Assembly: GCA_951394405.1 (NCBI GenBank)
Contig: OX596340.1
Coordinates: forward strand, 3,038,001-3,102,000
Source of the DNA: Coprinellus micaceus
Taxonomy: Eukaryota > Basidiomycota > Agaricomycetes > Agaricales > Psathyrellaceae
DNA length: 64,000 bases
Direction of reading: 5' to 3'
In this document: one piece after another, positions 46,121 through 56,590 of the stretch
How positions within the stretch are numbered: position 1 is the stretch's first letter
How the letters are laid out: each line of letters starts with the position of its first letter
Notes under the pieces: generated by a model
Database searches by the model: none
What the model saw: only the letters and a program-made list of their open reading frames with translations
What the model was told of the DNA's origin: nothing
Translations under genes and position numbers: made by a program

Positions 46121-49100
46121 ACCGCGATGGTTAGGCGCCGAAGCCCCACGCCAATCGGAGTTGGAAATGGGCAGCGCCTATAAGTTACCCCTAACCTCGA
46201 TGTTCTTCCCTTCACTCACTACACTCTCCTCGTCCCCTCACTCTCGAGCCCTCCGTCGATGCAGGACAAAGCTCTCTTCAGACCCCGACAGACCTTTGCT
46301 GGTTTCAACGCCTCCTCGGTCACCCCTGGACAACCCGCCATTTCCCTCTCAGGCTCGTCATGGACCTCCTCTGCATGGTTCTCTCTCATCCGACTCCCAC
46401 CCCGTTCCCCCATACACCACAGCTCGCATGAAACACGTCGCAGTTCCCCTCCGTACTTCTTCAATCCTCGGAGCACGATCCACCCAACCTGACGACGGCT
46501 CCGGGTTGCTTCAACCTACTCCGTTGGTGAACGCCAGAAGGCGATAGGGGCCCGAGGTGGTGGAAGGAAGATATGGAGCACCAGCTGCTGGGTCCGATGT
46601 CAGTAGTCAAGTTCTCCCAGGGGGGCTGTCACGGAAACTGACATCGCGTAGATGAATGTTGAAAACTCTGCCTCCACTCAACCTGTCCTCGCCTTCGACG
46701 ATCCTCCAGGGCAACCACGACGCCGACGAGAATGGCCGTTCAACCGCAGAAGAACAAGTCGCCAGCGTCTCTCGACCTCTCCTCGCTCGACAAGCGCATC
46801 TACCTGTCGTTCTAAAGATGACTTGGATACCCGCGTGAATCACGCAGGGTAAAGCGGAATCCCATGCGCCGAAGGCGGCTGGTCGGGGAATTCTTGGATA
46901 TTGGGGGAGACGAAGGCGTAGTTCGCCTTCGCGCTCTTGGCGAGCCCTCTACATATGCTTCAGTCGATTCGTCATTTCCAATTGATTTCAGTATGAAAGC
47001 CTACCCTATCATCCTCTGCCGGGAACCATATCCCTCTCCCCCTTCTGCCAAAGGCCACCTCTCGCCCTTCCTTCCACTCTCTGGTTCCAACGATGTGGTT
47101 ATAACCCTCCGAGGTCTGCCTACGCGCCTTTGATTTACGGAAACGAACGCAGCCTCTTCGGGGCAGGCAAACGGGCATGGTGGAGACACGATCGGCGGGG
47201 CTTTGTGGCGCATCGAATTCTAGAGTTTCTAGGCGTCGAATGCATATGGAAGGTCAGTACGGATGAGACCTATCGAATCGGGACGAAGACTTACCTTGCA
47301 TAGATATTTGTACGCGAGACTTGCCCTCGCTTTGACAGCACCCCGCCCGAGGTAGTCGAGTATTGGGGACTTTCGTCCACCTGTTAGGGCCTTGGACTCG
47401 TGGATACGTATTACGGCCTCCACACAGATTAGGTCGAGGTGCTGGGCATGATTGTCGACCTCACGGGATGGAGCTAGAACGCTCTGTCCAGCATATGGCA
47501 ACGCGTTGAGGTCGTCCAAGACGGTGATAGTGGTGGGTTCGGATCGAAAGCAGCGGGGGGCGACTGCGGGCGGGTCTTGGAGGGTGCGAGTGAGCGCCTT
47601 CAAGGCGGCGAATGGCGGGGGTGTTGAAGAGGGCAGGGTAGGTGGTGGAGGTGTGTTTCATAGCGTGTGGGAGGTTCGGGTACGGGCTAGACCGAGAGAG
47701 GATGGTGAGTATTTCATCCCACATTGCGTCTTTGGCTGGTCGTACTCATTTTTGTGCGCTCGGTGGGATCTATTCGTCGCCATACACAAAGGAGGCGGCC
47801 TTTGTCTTCGTGCTGTCGTCTTTCGAGTCCATGCCCTGCTCTCACTCGCCACCTCTTCTCCGTTGTTCAGGCTGCGGGAGTCAGGCGATATTGAGATAGG
47901 ATGACGACTTGTGGAGTCGAGGGCAGGATACTAGGCGAAGGGGAGCGCTCGACTTTCGCTTAATGCTTCGTGTGGGTACATCGGTGAGTACGTCCGTTTA
48001 GCTGTGGATCAATACCAAGATACTTAACCTATCTATTCCAGGTTTAGACGATTCGATTTGTACGCATCGTTCCACTTACTTACTATCGACCAGGAGTACA
48101 CTTAGCGACGACGCACGCCCCGATTTCGCTTCCAAATCTCATTGTGCGGAGTTGTGACGCCATTGGAGGTGGGCGTTGGGTTCTGAGACGTATATATGCC
48201 AGCATTAGTCTCGAGAGAGCCGCCGGCGAGGGAAAGTCCGTTGCCGAACGTGCAGCGACCGTCCTCGCTAACAGGAGATCTGACGAGGAGGACTGGGCCG
48301 GGGAGCGGGCCCAGGATTACTCCTGGATGGGTCTATGGTGTTCGAGGGATGGGTTGGAACCCGGTCGTGGTGTTAAGTACCACTCGTCGAGCGGCGTGGT
48401 GTCTCGACTCTCCGTCGCCACTCTCCCCGACAGGACTTGAAAACATGTACTTCGCACCAGTTCAATGGAGGGAAGTTCGGAGAGATTTCGAACACCAGCT
48501 GGGCACGCTTTTGGCCAGCCCAGACCTCTTATGATTCGAACAGGGGCTCAGCTTTTCACGCAGGTGTTCCACTCAAGGATTTCTCGGGCTGCAGGAGACC
48601 CGGGTATTGTATGTGGGGGAGATGAGACGGAATGGGGGCAGGGACGGAGGAAGCTCGGATGGGGCGAGAATGCAGGATTGGGGAAGTATGGGTTGCCAGA
48701 GGAAGGGCGCGACGGTACATTGGCCGGCTGGGAGGGGAGGAGGAGGAGGTTGGCCGAGATCATCTGGGAGGGAGAGGCAAGTCTGTTGGTGAGACGGAGG
48801 ATCAAGAACAGACGAGGAGGGAGTTGGGGTACAGGGAGAAGATTTCGATGAAGTTAGGGGGTGTATTATAAATGCCGCATATTTCGAACTCCGATAACGT
48901 CATGCTCACTCTCATTCAACTCGCTTTAGACGCTCAACAACGCCACCAGCCTTTGTCGAGCACGATCTAAGCATCCTCGATAAGGGAACTCAGGGTACCC
49001 GCATGCTCTAGCTCGCTATTTCGCCCAGTCTCGCCTCAATCCTCAATCATCACAGCAAGCCTCGACAATACTTCGCGCCCCGTGGCTCGCTCTTACCTTC

Positions 49101-51695
49101 CAACTTCTCCTCACTTTCACGTCGGCTGGGGGGACGACTATCCGGGTGGGACCATGGACGGGACCTCAGATATCAAGCCCCAAAAGGTCGACGGCTAGCG
49201 ACCCAAAGGCGACGCGGTCGTATATCTCGACCCCGAGGTGGTAAGTCAAACCACGCTCGAATGATTCGCCGTCCTCACTCGTTATTAGTACGACATTTCC
49301 TCGCACCAACCCTCTCGCAATATCGATGTTCATACTTCCCCTCGCCCTCGACAATGACTCGCCCTTTCGCCCCGCATCATCCAACTCCCCACCCGCGGAT
49401 CGAGCTTCCCGTCGACGATCCACTTTGCTCGGCCTTCGAGCCTCCGACCTCCTAGCCTCCGATCTCCTCATTGGATACTCAACGCTGGGACGTCCCATTT
49501 GAGAGGTCGAAGACAAGCAACATAGAGGAGGGACGATGCAGGCCGACAACGTCGAGAGATGGCCTCATACACGGGGCCATCAGGGGTTTCAACTGCGTTG
49601 AAGTACCTGCGCGGTAAGGCCTCTAGGCGACCCGCAAACGATCCCTCATACTCAAAGTTCCTTCGGAAACGAGGAAGGCCGGATAAAGGCACGGAGAACG
49701 CTACAATAAATCGAGAACGTACACAGGAACCAGGTTCGAGAGCTTCTGGACAAGAAGGTCAGCACGAGCTTCGAATACCCGTCCACTCGGAACGGACGCT
49801 TACTCTGTTAAACTAGATACGCGCATCCCCTGTCTCTGACCTCCCCAACCCCATATATCCTCCCCTCGTTCTCTGATCGTCTCTCTCCCTCCAAAGCTAC
49901 GGTCAACGCCCCAGTCAAAGAAACACGTCGAAACGTATTCAAAGCGAGGTCGACTTCAATCCATAGCCCACTCAAGTTCTTCGCAGCCTGAACGAACCTC
50001 GCTCAAAGGCGGGCAGCCTCTCTTACCTCCTGCGCGAAAGCGAATACCCAACCCCTCCCTCGCACAAGCAAACACCCCAACCCTACCGAGCCAAATAACA
50101 TCAACCACCTCCTCCAACGCCTACAAAACCTATTCGGCCTGGCGAAGGCCTTGGGGCCCATCGTATTCACAGGTCGAGACGTTGCGTACGATCATGGCGA
50201 CGGCGCATGAGAAAGGCTTCCCTCGAAGACGCCAGACAGTGTCAAAGTCTTCGATCGGGGACTAAGGGCAATTTGGGAGAGATGGGGGGTTGGGGACCGT
50301 CATTAGGAAGCGCGGACGACAATTCTGGTGCCCTCTCAACAGACTCTGCCCTTTCTCTTTGGATTCCTTGCGCTCATCCTAGCCCTACACCATGCACAGG
50401 GCCGACGCCCTAGATGGCGTCCCTGGTGTCGGCACACGCCGCTTGCCTCAGGAACCACGCAGACGTACTCATTCTACGTTCGTCGTGGTCAACAACACCC
50501 ACCTCCCCTCGGTTCCTCGCGATCAGCGCCTCTCTCAGCGAGCTGGACCTACCATAAACCAACCACCCGACGAGCTCGAGCTAGTACGCTCCACCCAGTG
50601 CGTGGCGATGATGTTGCCGTCGTTCGAGACGACCATGGCGGCAGGGAGGACGTAGTGTACGCGCTCGGCGTTGGTCCTCCTCCTTCGTTTTTGTGCCGTA
50701 GACGTAGGGCGGTGTTGAGGTAGTTGAGGACGGTATACTCGTGGGTGCTGTGGATATGTTGGTGAATGCGACTGTTTGCTGCCGAATGAGACCGATATAC
50801 TTACCTGTGCCTATTCTAGGCTCGTAAAGCACTATTCGGACTGTCGGTACACGCCCTCTGGTTGATGCTAGGGTGCAATTAGGGCGTTCAAGGTGTCGCG
50901 TTCGTGTCTATCAACACGAAATGGTAGGCTAACTCGTTCGAAAGAACGCCCCTCCTCTGGATATCACTTTAACTGGTACAGTCGAGCACTTGAAACCCGA
51001 ACTCACCTCGGTTCAGACTCTCCCCCGGTCGACAGCATGCAACCTCCCTCCGACGCGTGGTGCCTGGGGAAGGCCTCGGGCGTGCTCGTCGTCGCCGTTG
51101 GTGCGACGACGAGGCAGAGCATTATCACTCATCCTCTTCCCTCTGAGGAGATTCGGCGCTCCTCCAAGTCATTCTCCGTCCCAACACCCCTTTCCTACTC
51201 CTTCCCATCGTCTACCTCGTCGGTGTAGGGCGTCGTTAAGATAATGAATGCGTAATTCCTGTGAATATTATGGAGGTGGGTACGTTCATTTACTGTGGAA
51301 CAAGACGAAGGTACTTACCAACCCGCGCTTATTCTAGGCTGGAAACCCCGTGTCGTAGACATCGTCCCGCATTTTTAACTATCCTTTTCCGGACTCGTGC
51401 TTATCATGCGTTTTGATTGTCTTCTCTCTTCCCCGCACCGCTCGCGGAAGAGTGATATCTGTGTATGAGACCCAGGCCAGAGCGCCAGTGGGATTTCTCG
51501 GGCTCCTATGTTTGCCTTGTGGGTCTTCCAGGTCGGGGATCACGAAGGACCGACGGTGAGGCTTGGGGCGGAGTTCGAGGCATCCTTGGCCTCCGCACTT
51601 ACTGCGTAAATTATAGGCAAAGTTTAACCTCATGAGGCGTTCTTTGATGAAAGCAATATAGCTGAAGTGTGTATGAGGAGTATTACTTCCCTTGA
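46121..51695. other. Spacer 8/9, decayed co-duplicated genes
   Basis: The second longest gene-free stretch between NACHT genes. About 46,200-46,530 aligns with 16,440-16,800, 47,140-47,310 with 17,160-17,300, and 47,400-47,770 with 17,590-18,110. 47,980-48,060 aligns with 18,320-18,420, so this spacer and spacer 4/5 descend from one duplication. Around 50,590-50,650 the minus strand reads PAAMVVSNDGNIIATHWVER, the best-preserved piece of an unidentified gene whose worn copies lie near 24,410, 39,700 and 57,740. No intact gene seen. Confidence 0.45.
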
Positions 51696-51702
51696 GGTCA
51701 GG

Positions 51703-51965
51703 CTCAGTAAAAACGGGAAGTCGCGTCTACGCACGGCGAAGTCACATTTTGCACAAAAAAATGTGTTTAAGTCGCTGGTTGGTCCCCGTCAAAAGTGTCG
51801 TAACTTTGACCTCCGCTCGGGTCGTTTGTGCTTGTTGGCAGTCACCCGCCAGTCACCCAACCATCGCAGCCTAGCCGCATCGCGGTCTTGTCAAGACCAC
51901 CTTCGAGTCCCAGATGACTAAAAACGGTTTTTTTGCGCAAATTGTGACTTCCCGTTTTTACTGAG
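51703..51965. mobile_element. MITE, 263 bases, with perfect 20-base TIRs and 7-base TSD
   Basis: Begins CTCAGTAAAAACGGGAAGTC and ends with its exact reverse complement. It is flanked by GGTCAGG on both sides (51,696-51,702 and 51,966-51,972), a likely target-site duplication. No coding capacity. Inserted about 35 bases upstream of the conserved promoter block of NACHT copy 9. The excellent TIR identity suggests a recent insertion, younger than the array duplications. The superfamily cannot be named from the ends alone; a 7-base duplication is unusual. Confidence 0.85.
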
Positions 51966-51999
51966 GGTCAGGCATCACCGCCTTTCAAGTTGTGCTGTG

Positions 52000-52050
52000 G
52001 TTAGCCACAACGTACACACGTACAAACAAGTCGCACTGCAATAAGCGCCC
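52000..52050 (+). promoter_or_regulatory. Conserved promoter block of NACHT copy 9
   Basis: GGTTAGCCACAACGTACACA, ACGTACAAACAAGTCGCACT and GCAATAAGCGCCC in order; ends 93 bases before the ATG. A MITE ends at 51,965, just upstream. Confidence 0.5.
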
Positions 52051-52142
52051 ACCTTCCTCCCATCTTGAACATCACCACCACCACCCTGTACCCCTCCGTA
52101 CCCCCATCGTCTATCCGTCTATCCTGATCCAGACTCTACCCC

Positions 52143-54223
52143 ATGTCGACTACTCAGAAGTCCCCAGATGGCGCACTGTGTGTTGGGGTACAAGAATTGA
52201 GCATAGCGAACGTGGCAGGGGATTATCACAACCATAGCACGACCTACCACGACAATAGCAAGCATCGCACGGCGATCACTATCAATTCTCCCTCTCGCAT
52301 CGGGCCACTCGACCGTACGTCTACGGTGCCCCACAGATAGCCCTGTGGTTGTGAACATCAAATCGCTAATGAAAACTACAGGTCTTTTGGGCCATGTATC
52401 TCACGGCGCCCTCCACGACTCTGCAGAACGAGGCCCTGACGCTCCCAAGTGTCATCCAGAAACGAGGATTGCGGTGCAGAGCAATATCATGAGCTGGATC
52501 CGGCGCGGCGAGCAAGACGACGCACCGAAGAGGATCCTGTGGCTATCGGGTCCCGCGGGGTCAGGCAAGACGGCCATCGCTGGGACAATCGCGGACGAGT
52601 GCTACAAGCAGGGCCTGGTCGCCGCTAGCTTCTTTTTCTCAGCATTCGCAGGGTCTATCCATCGGCGCCTAAGCAACAACGTCATATCGACGTTAGTGTA
52701 CAGCCTTCTCCAACACAAATCGATCGTCGGGTTGAAGGAGGAGGTCCTCGCTGCCATCGAGGATGACCCAATCATATTCGAAAGGCATCTGGATCAACAA
52801 CTCGAGAAACTCGTTCTAGAGCCACTTCGTAAGGTGGCAGGACGTTCGGATTGTCGGTACTGGCCGGCGGTTATCATTGTCGATGGATTGGATGAATGCG
52901 AGGGCATGAGCGAATCGGAAGTAGGGGATCCAGTGGCGAGCACAAAGGCTCAGAAGGAGGTCCTCTCCGTTTTATCGCGCGCATGCGCAGACCCCGCCTT
53001 CCCCTTTCGCGTTATCATCGCCTCCCGACCCGAGCCCGTCATTCGACACTTCTTCTCCACTGCCCCCACTCCCATCCTCAACATCTTTCTCGACAATAAG
53101 TACAACCCGGACGCCGACATCCAACTCTACCTTGAAGCGATGTTCAGTGACCTCCGCCGCCGCTTCAATTTCCCATCGACCTGGGCTTCCAAGGATGTCA
53201 TTGACCTCCTGGTGGAGGAGGCGTCTGGCCAGTTCATTTACGCAGCAACGGTCATTCGATTCGTCAACAGCCCGAGCCTTGGGTCGCCCCAACAACAGCT
53301 TGTCCGGGTCCTAGAGTGGCGCCGTCTCAACAACTCGAAGCCTTTCGCACCGCTTGACGCATTGTACAGCCGCATCTTGCACACCAGCCCAGAACCACTA
53401 TTGGCAGTGAAGTGGCTCCGCCTTCTCCATCAGCATCAAAACGCCATGCACGACAGCCCCTACATCAGAGGCATACTCGAATCTTACTCTGGAGAGACAG
53501 AACATGTGTTGGGCAGCTTGACATCATTGGTGAGGCTAGTGGATGAACGGGGAGATCCCGAGTTCCATTTCTACCACAAATCACTACTCGATTTCCTCCG
53601 GGACCCACACCGGAGTTCTGAGCTTCACGTAAACGGGGAGACTCTCACCCACTTCACGCAGGACCGGTACTATCAGGTCCTACAAGGTGTGTATTGTTCT
53701 CCCTTTTCAATCTTGCTCTACACACTCACAGCAATACAGCGAGAGGACCTCAGTCCAATGCTGACCCTTCAACGAATCCCCCATCTCAGGGTTTCCCTGA
53801 CATGTTCCGCTTCTGCTTGTCAGCATACATTGATCGGCGCCGCAGGTACACTTTGGGGGATGTCAACTGGTGGCTAACCAATCTTCACAAACTCAATCAG
53901 AGCATAGCAATTCTCCAGATGTTTGCCTCAGTTCACAAGCAAGTAAGCGACTACGGTTCCTCCCTATCCACAGAACACAACCACTGATAGATATTGCCTT
54001 CCAGTGCAAATGGTACCACTGCCTTCCTGCTTGTGGTGTCTGGAGGAAATGTATACTGCGACACTGCCGTGAGCATGGCTGGCGTGTACCCACAACGAAG
54101 GAGATGTTGCTGGACCGGTTCAAGAAATTTGAGTTCAGGTATGGGTCACCAGGGGAGTTTCCTCTAAGGCACCTGTATTCCAATCCTCATCGGCTGAATC
54201 CATTTACGCTGAGTAAACAATGA
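52143..54223 (+). CDS. NACHT-domain STAND NTPase, copy 9 (type B first exon)
   Basis: Exons 52143-52314, 52382-53686, 53740-53942, 54005-54223; 632 residues. Leader MSTTQKSPDGALCVGVQE with NVAGDYHNHSTTYHDN. Then GLLGHVSHGALHDSAERG, Walker A GPAGSGKT, Walker B VIIVDGLDECEG (Glu where others have Gln after Cys), IASRPEP, LRRRFNFPSTW, FYHKSLLDFL, RRYTLGDVNWWLTNL and CKWYHCLPACGVWRKCILRH. Post-Walker-A segment RRLSNN and linker DPVASTKAQKEVLSVLSRAC group it with copies 4, 6 and 7. Intron 1 ends in ACAG, a stronger acceptor than the AAG used by copies 3, 6, 7 and 10. Frames clean; all NTPase motifs intact. Confidence 0.92.
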
Positions 54224-54791
54224 CGGACTCCCCACTCTAAAATCATTGCCATCTGCCATTGCTCCCAAGCCACCGGTTGCTGTTATTTGGGTAGGATCCG
54301 AGTGGCGGAGCATTCAATGAACTTGAGTGAGAAAACGGGCTATTGACAAACATAGGAGTAGCGAGTACTGTAGCAGCAGAACATTGTCATTTACATACAC
54401 GATTTTAGTGGATCTTGGATGTACACAGATACAACAGAGAACTTTGTGTACAGTACAGGGTAGTACAACAACAGAGGGATATTATACAGGTATAGATCCG
54501 AATTCTGATATCATACAAGGCAGCACACACCACCTAGTGAAAAAGCGTAAATCAACTCCAAATAAGCATTCGAGAAACCAAAGGGTAGTAAGTAACTTGA
54601 TAATGGGGGGTAGTAGAATGAAGTGAATACAGAGATAAATGGAGGGGTGAAGGGTAATCAAGTGAAGCGGGGATCCGAGCCGTTTAAGTTAGTCGTTAGT
54701 TGAGACCATTCCGCATCCATTTCGTCAGTCGTTCGTTCATTCGTTCGTCGTCGTCTTTCTTCGTTAATTTTACCGTTCGTAGTCGGGTCGC

Positions 54792-56590
54792 TCAGGGATC
54801 CAAAACGCGCAGGTAATTTGAGGGTATAACTGCAATGAAAAGAGTGTCAGCGTCGGTATATGCTAATGAGAGAGAAAGAAGGCTGGGTCGAAGGCCCAAG
54901 TCACCCCGAGAAATCGAGTATATTCGAAGAGGCACGGGGGCGCGGGCCACCACGTTCGAAGATCCAGCGCGAAGCGCCAGTCAACAAGCGCCGTTCGGCA
55001 TAAAAGAGCACGCGAAAAGCGAAGCCGATCGAACGGCACCAATCCAAAGCAAGGAATAATCAAAGAATCAAAGTACTCACTCCCCGTCGTCCCATCCTCC
55101 CTCCGGCCCTCCCACCACTTGCCCGTCCTATCGAGGATATCGAGGACCTCGCCCTTGCGGAAGCTGAGCTCGGAGGGGTCTTCGCTTGCGGCGTGGTCTG
55201 TGTGGAGGGATAAGTTAGTTCAGCGGTTTGGGTGTTAGGTAAGAGGGTCGGGCGAAGAGAGGGCTAAACGGAAGAAGCGAAGAAGGGAGCGAATCGTGGA
55301 AAGGTAAATGGTGTATGCGCATGCAGGAGAAGGATACAAATTGTGGGGGGGGCGATGGCAAAAGGGATGAGGGCGCACGAAGACGAGCGAAAACCAATGG
55401 AGAGAAAGGCGGAAAAGACGCGAAAATCAAAAAGGATAGAGCACTCACAGGCAAAGAGAGCCTACGCCCTACACACAACAGGCTTCTGGTTCACCAAACG
55501 ACTATCCCCGCTGTCCTGCCCCGCGGCCACACTCGTACTCCCTCCTCCCACCTGAGAATCCGCCTGCTGCTCCCTCTCCCTCTCACGTTCCCTCTCCCTC
55601 TCTTTCTCCTTCTCCCTGCGGTACAAACTGAACCGACCGCTCTTCCTCGACCCATCACCCTGCTGCTGCAACGGCGGACGCGGCTGGACGTCGTCTGTGG
55701 CCCCCGACGATCGTGCGCCGCCGCTGACCGTGGTTTCTGGGATTCCGCTGAGAGGTCGTCCGCTTTGGCTGTGAGCCATCGAGGCTGCGACGTTCGTTGT
55801 TGTTCCCTCCCTTAGCCCCGAGCTCGATGTTCCATAAACCGACGCAAGATAGGCCGCGATAGGCATTGAGGCGGCGGGGTATCCAGCCTCCGTGTTCCTA
55901 TCACCATGGGTCAAAGCGATTCAAATTTGCGGTAAGTTTCGCTACGCGTCGCGTGCACCGTCGTATCCCCCACGGACGAATGCAACGAGGGAGTGTTGAG
56001 GTGTGGGTGAGCAGGAGAGAGGGAAGTAAATGTCGAGGAGGGATATAAAAAGCAGGACGGCGTCCGAGCAGCTTCATGCACAGCCGTACGCGAGGTACGC
56101 GACTACATCGCCGCGGGGGTGCTTATTTGGATGTCGTATGGCCGGAGGTGACTCGTAGGAGTGAGATGAAGGTGGGGAGGATACAGAATTAGAGGATGAG
56201 CGCGAGCCATGCCGTTTGAATGGGCGTGTTCCCTAGGTTGGCTGTGACTATTGCTTAAGAAGATGAGCCAGAATGCGGTGGCGAGGGCGCAGAAGACAGC
56301 AAGCCAAAGGTTTTCCCAAAAGGTTCGGGCCCAAGGTAGGCGTCACCAACGACGTTGAGGTTGGAGTCAGGACGGATCGGTGGGGTCTGTTGTTGGGCGT
56401 CTAATCGCAGCCCTGCGTGTGGTAGCTCCTTCAATTGGGGGTCGCGCTCGCTGGTGGGGTGGAGGGTGGAGGAGTCGCGAGGCGCGCCGCCGTTTTTGGT
56501 GTCGCCGTCGTGCAGGGAGTCGTGGGGGGAGTGCTGTAGATGGGCGGTGAGGCCCGTATCGCGTACTCATGTGTTCAAGAAGGAAAGTGG
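54792..56590 (-). pseudogene. Membrane/SH3 (Sho1/Fus1-like) gene relic S3
   Basis: Most informative copy for gene structure. Terminal exon 54,829-54,792 (IIPSNYLRVLDP-stop); SH3 core exon 55,197-55,081, HAASEDPSELSFRKGEVLDI then LDRTGKWWEGRREDGTTG. Joined, these form a complete canonical SH3 end (GKWW ... G-I-I-P-S-N-Y). The preceding exon ends at 55,449 with QKPVVCRA-stop-ALFAY, a single GAG-to-TAG type lesion, and contains GSRKSGRFSLYRREKEKERE and a run of Arg-Glu pairs. Membrane block near 56,200-56,320: FWENLWLAVFCALATAFWLI. Resemblance to Sho1 (membrane plus SH3 osmosensor) or Fus1 is from architecture and the SH3; orthology is not established. The in-frame stop makes it a pseudogene unless that exon is spliced differently. 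Confidence 0.65.

Noticed and set aside
47452..47904. 150-codon plus-strand frame
   Set aside because: Antisense to a repeated block shared with 17,590-18,110 in which no common frame survives.
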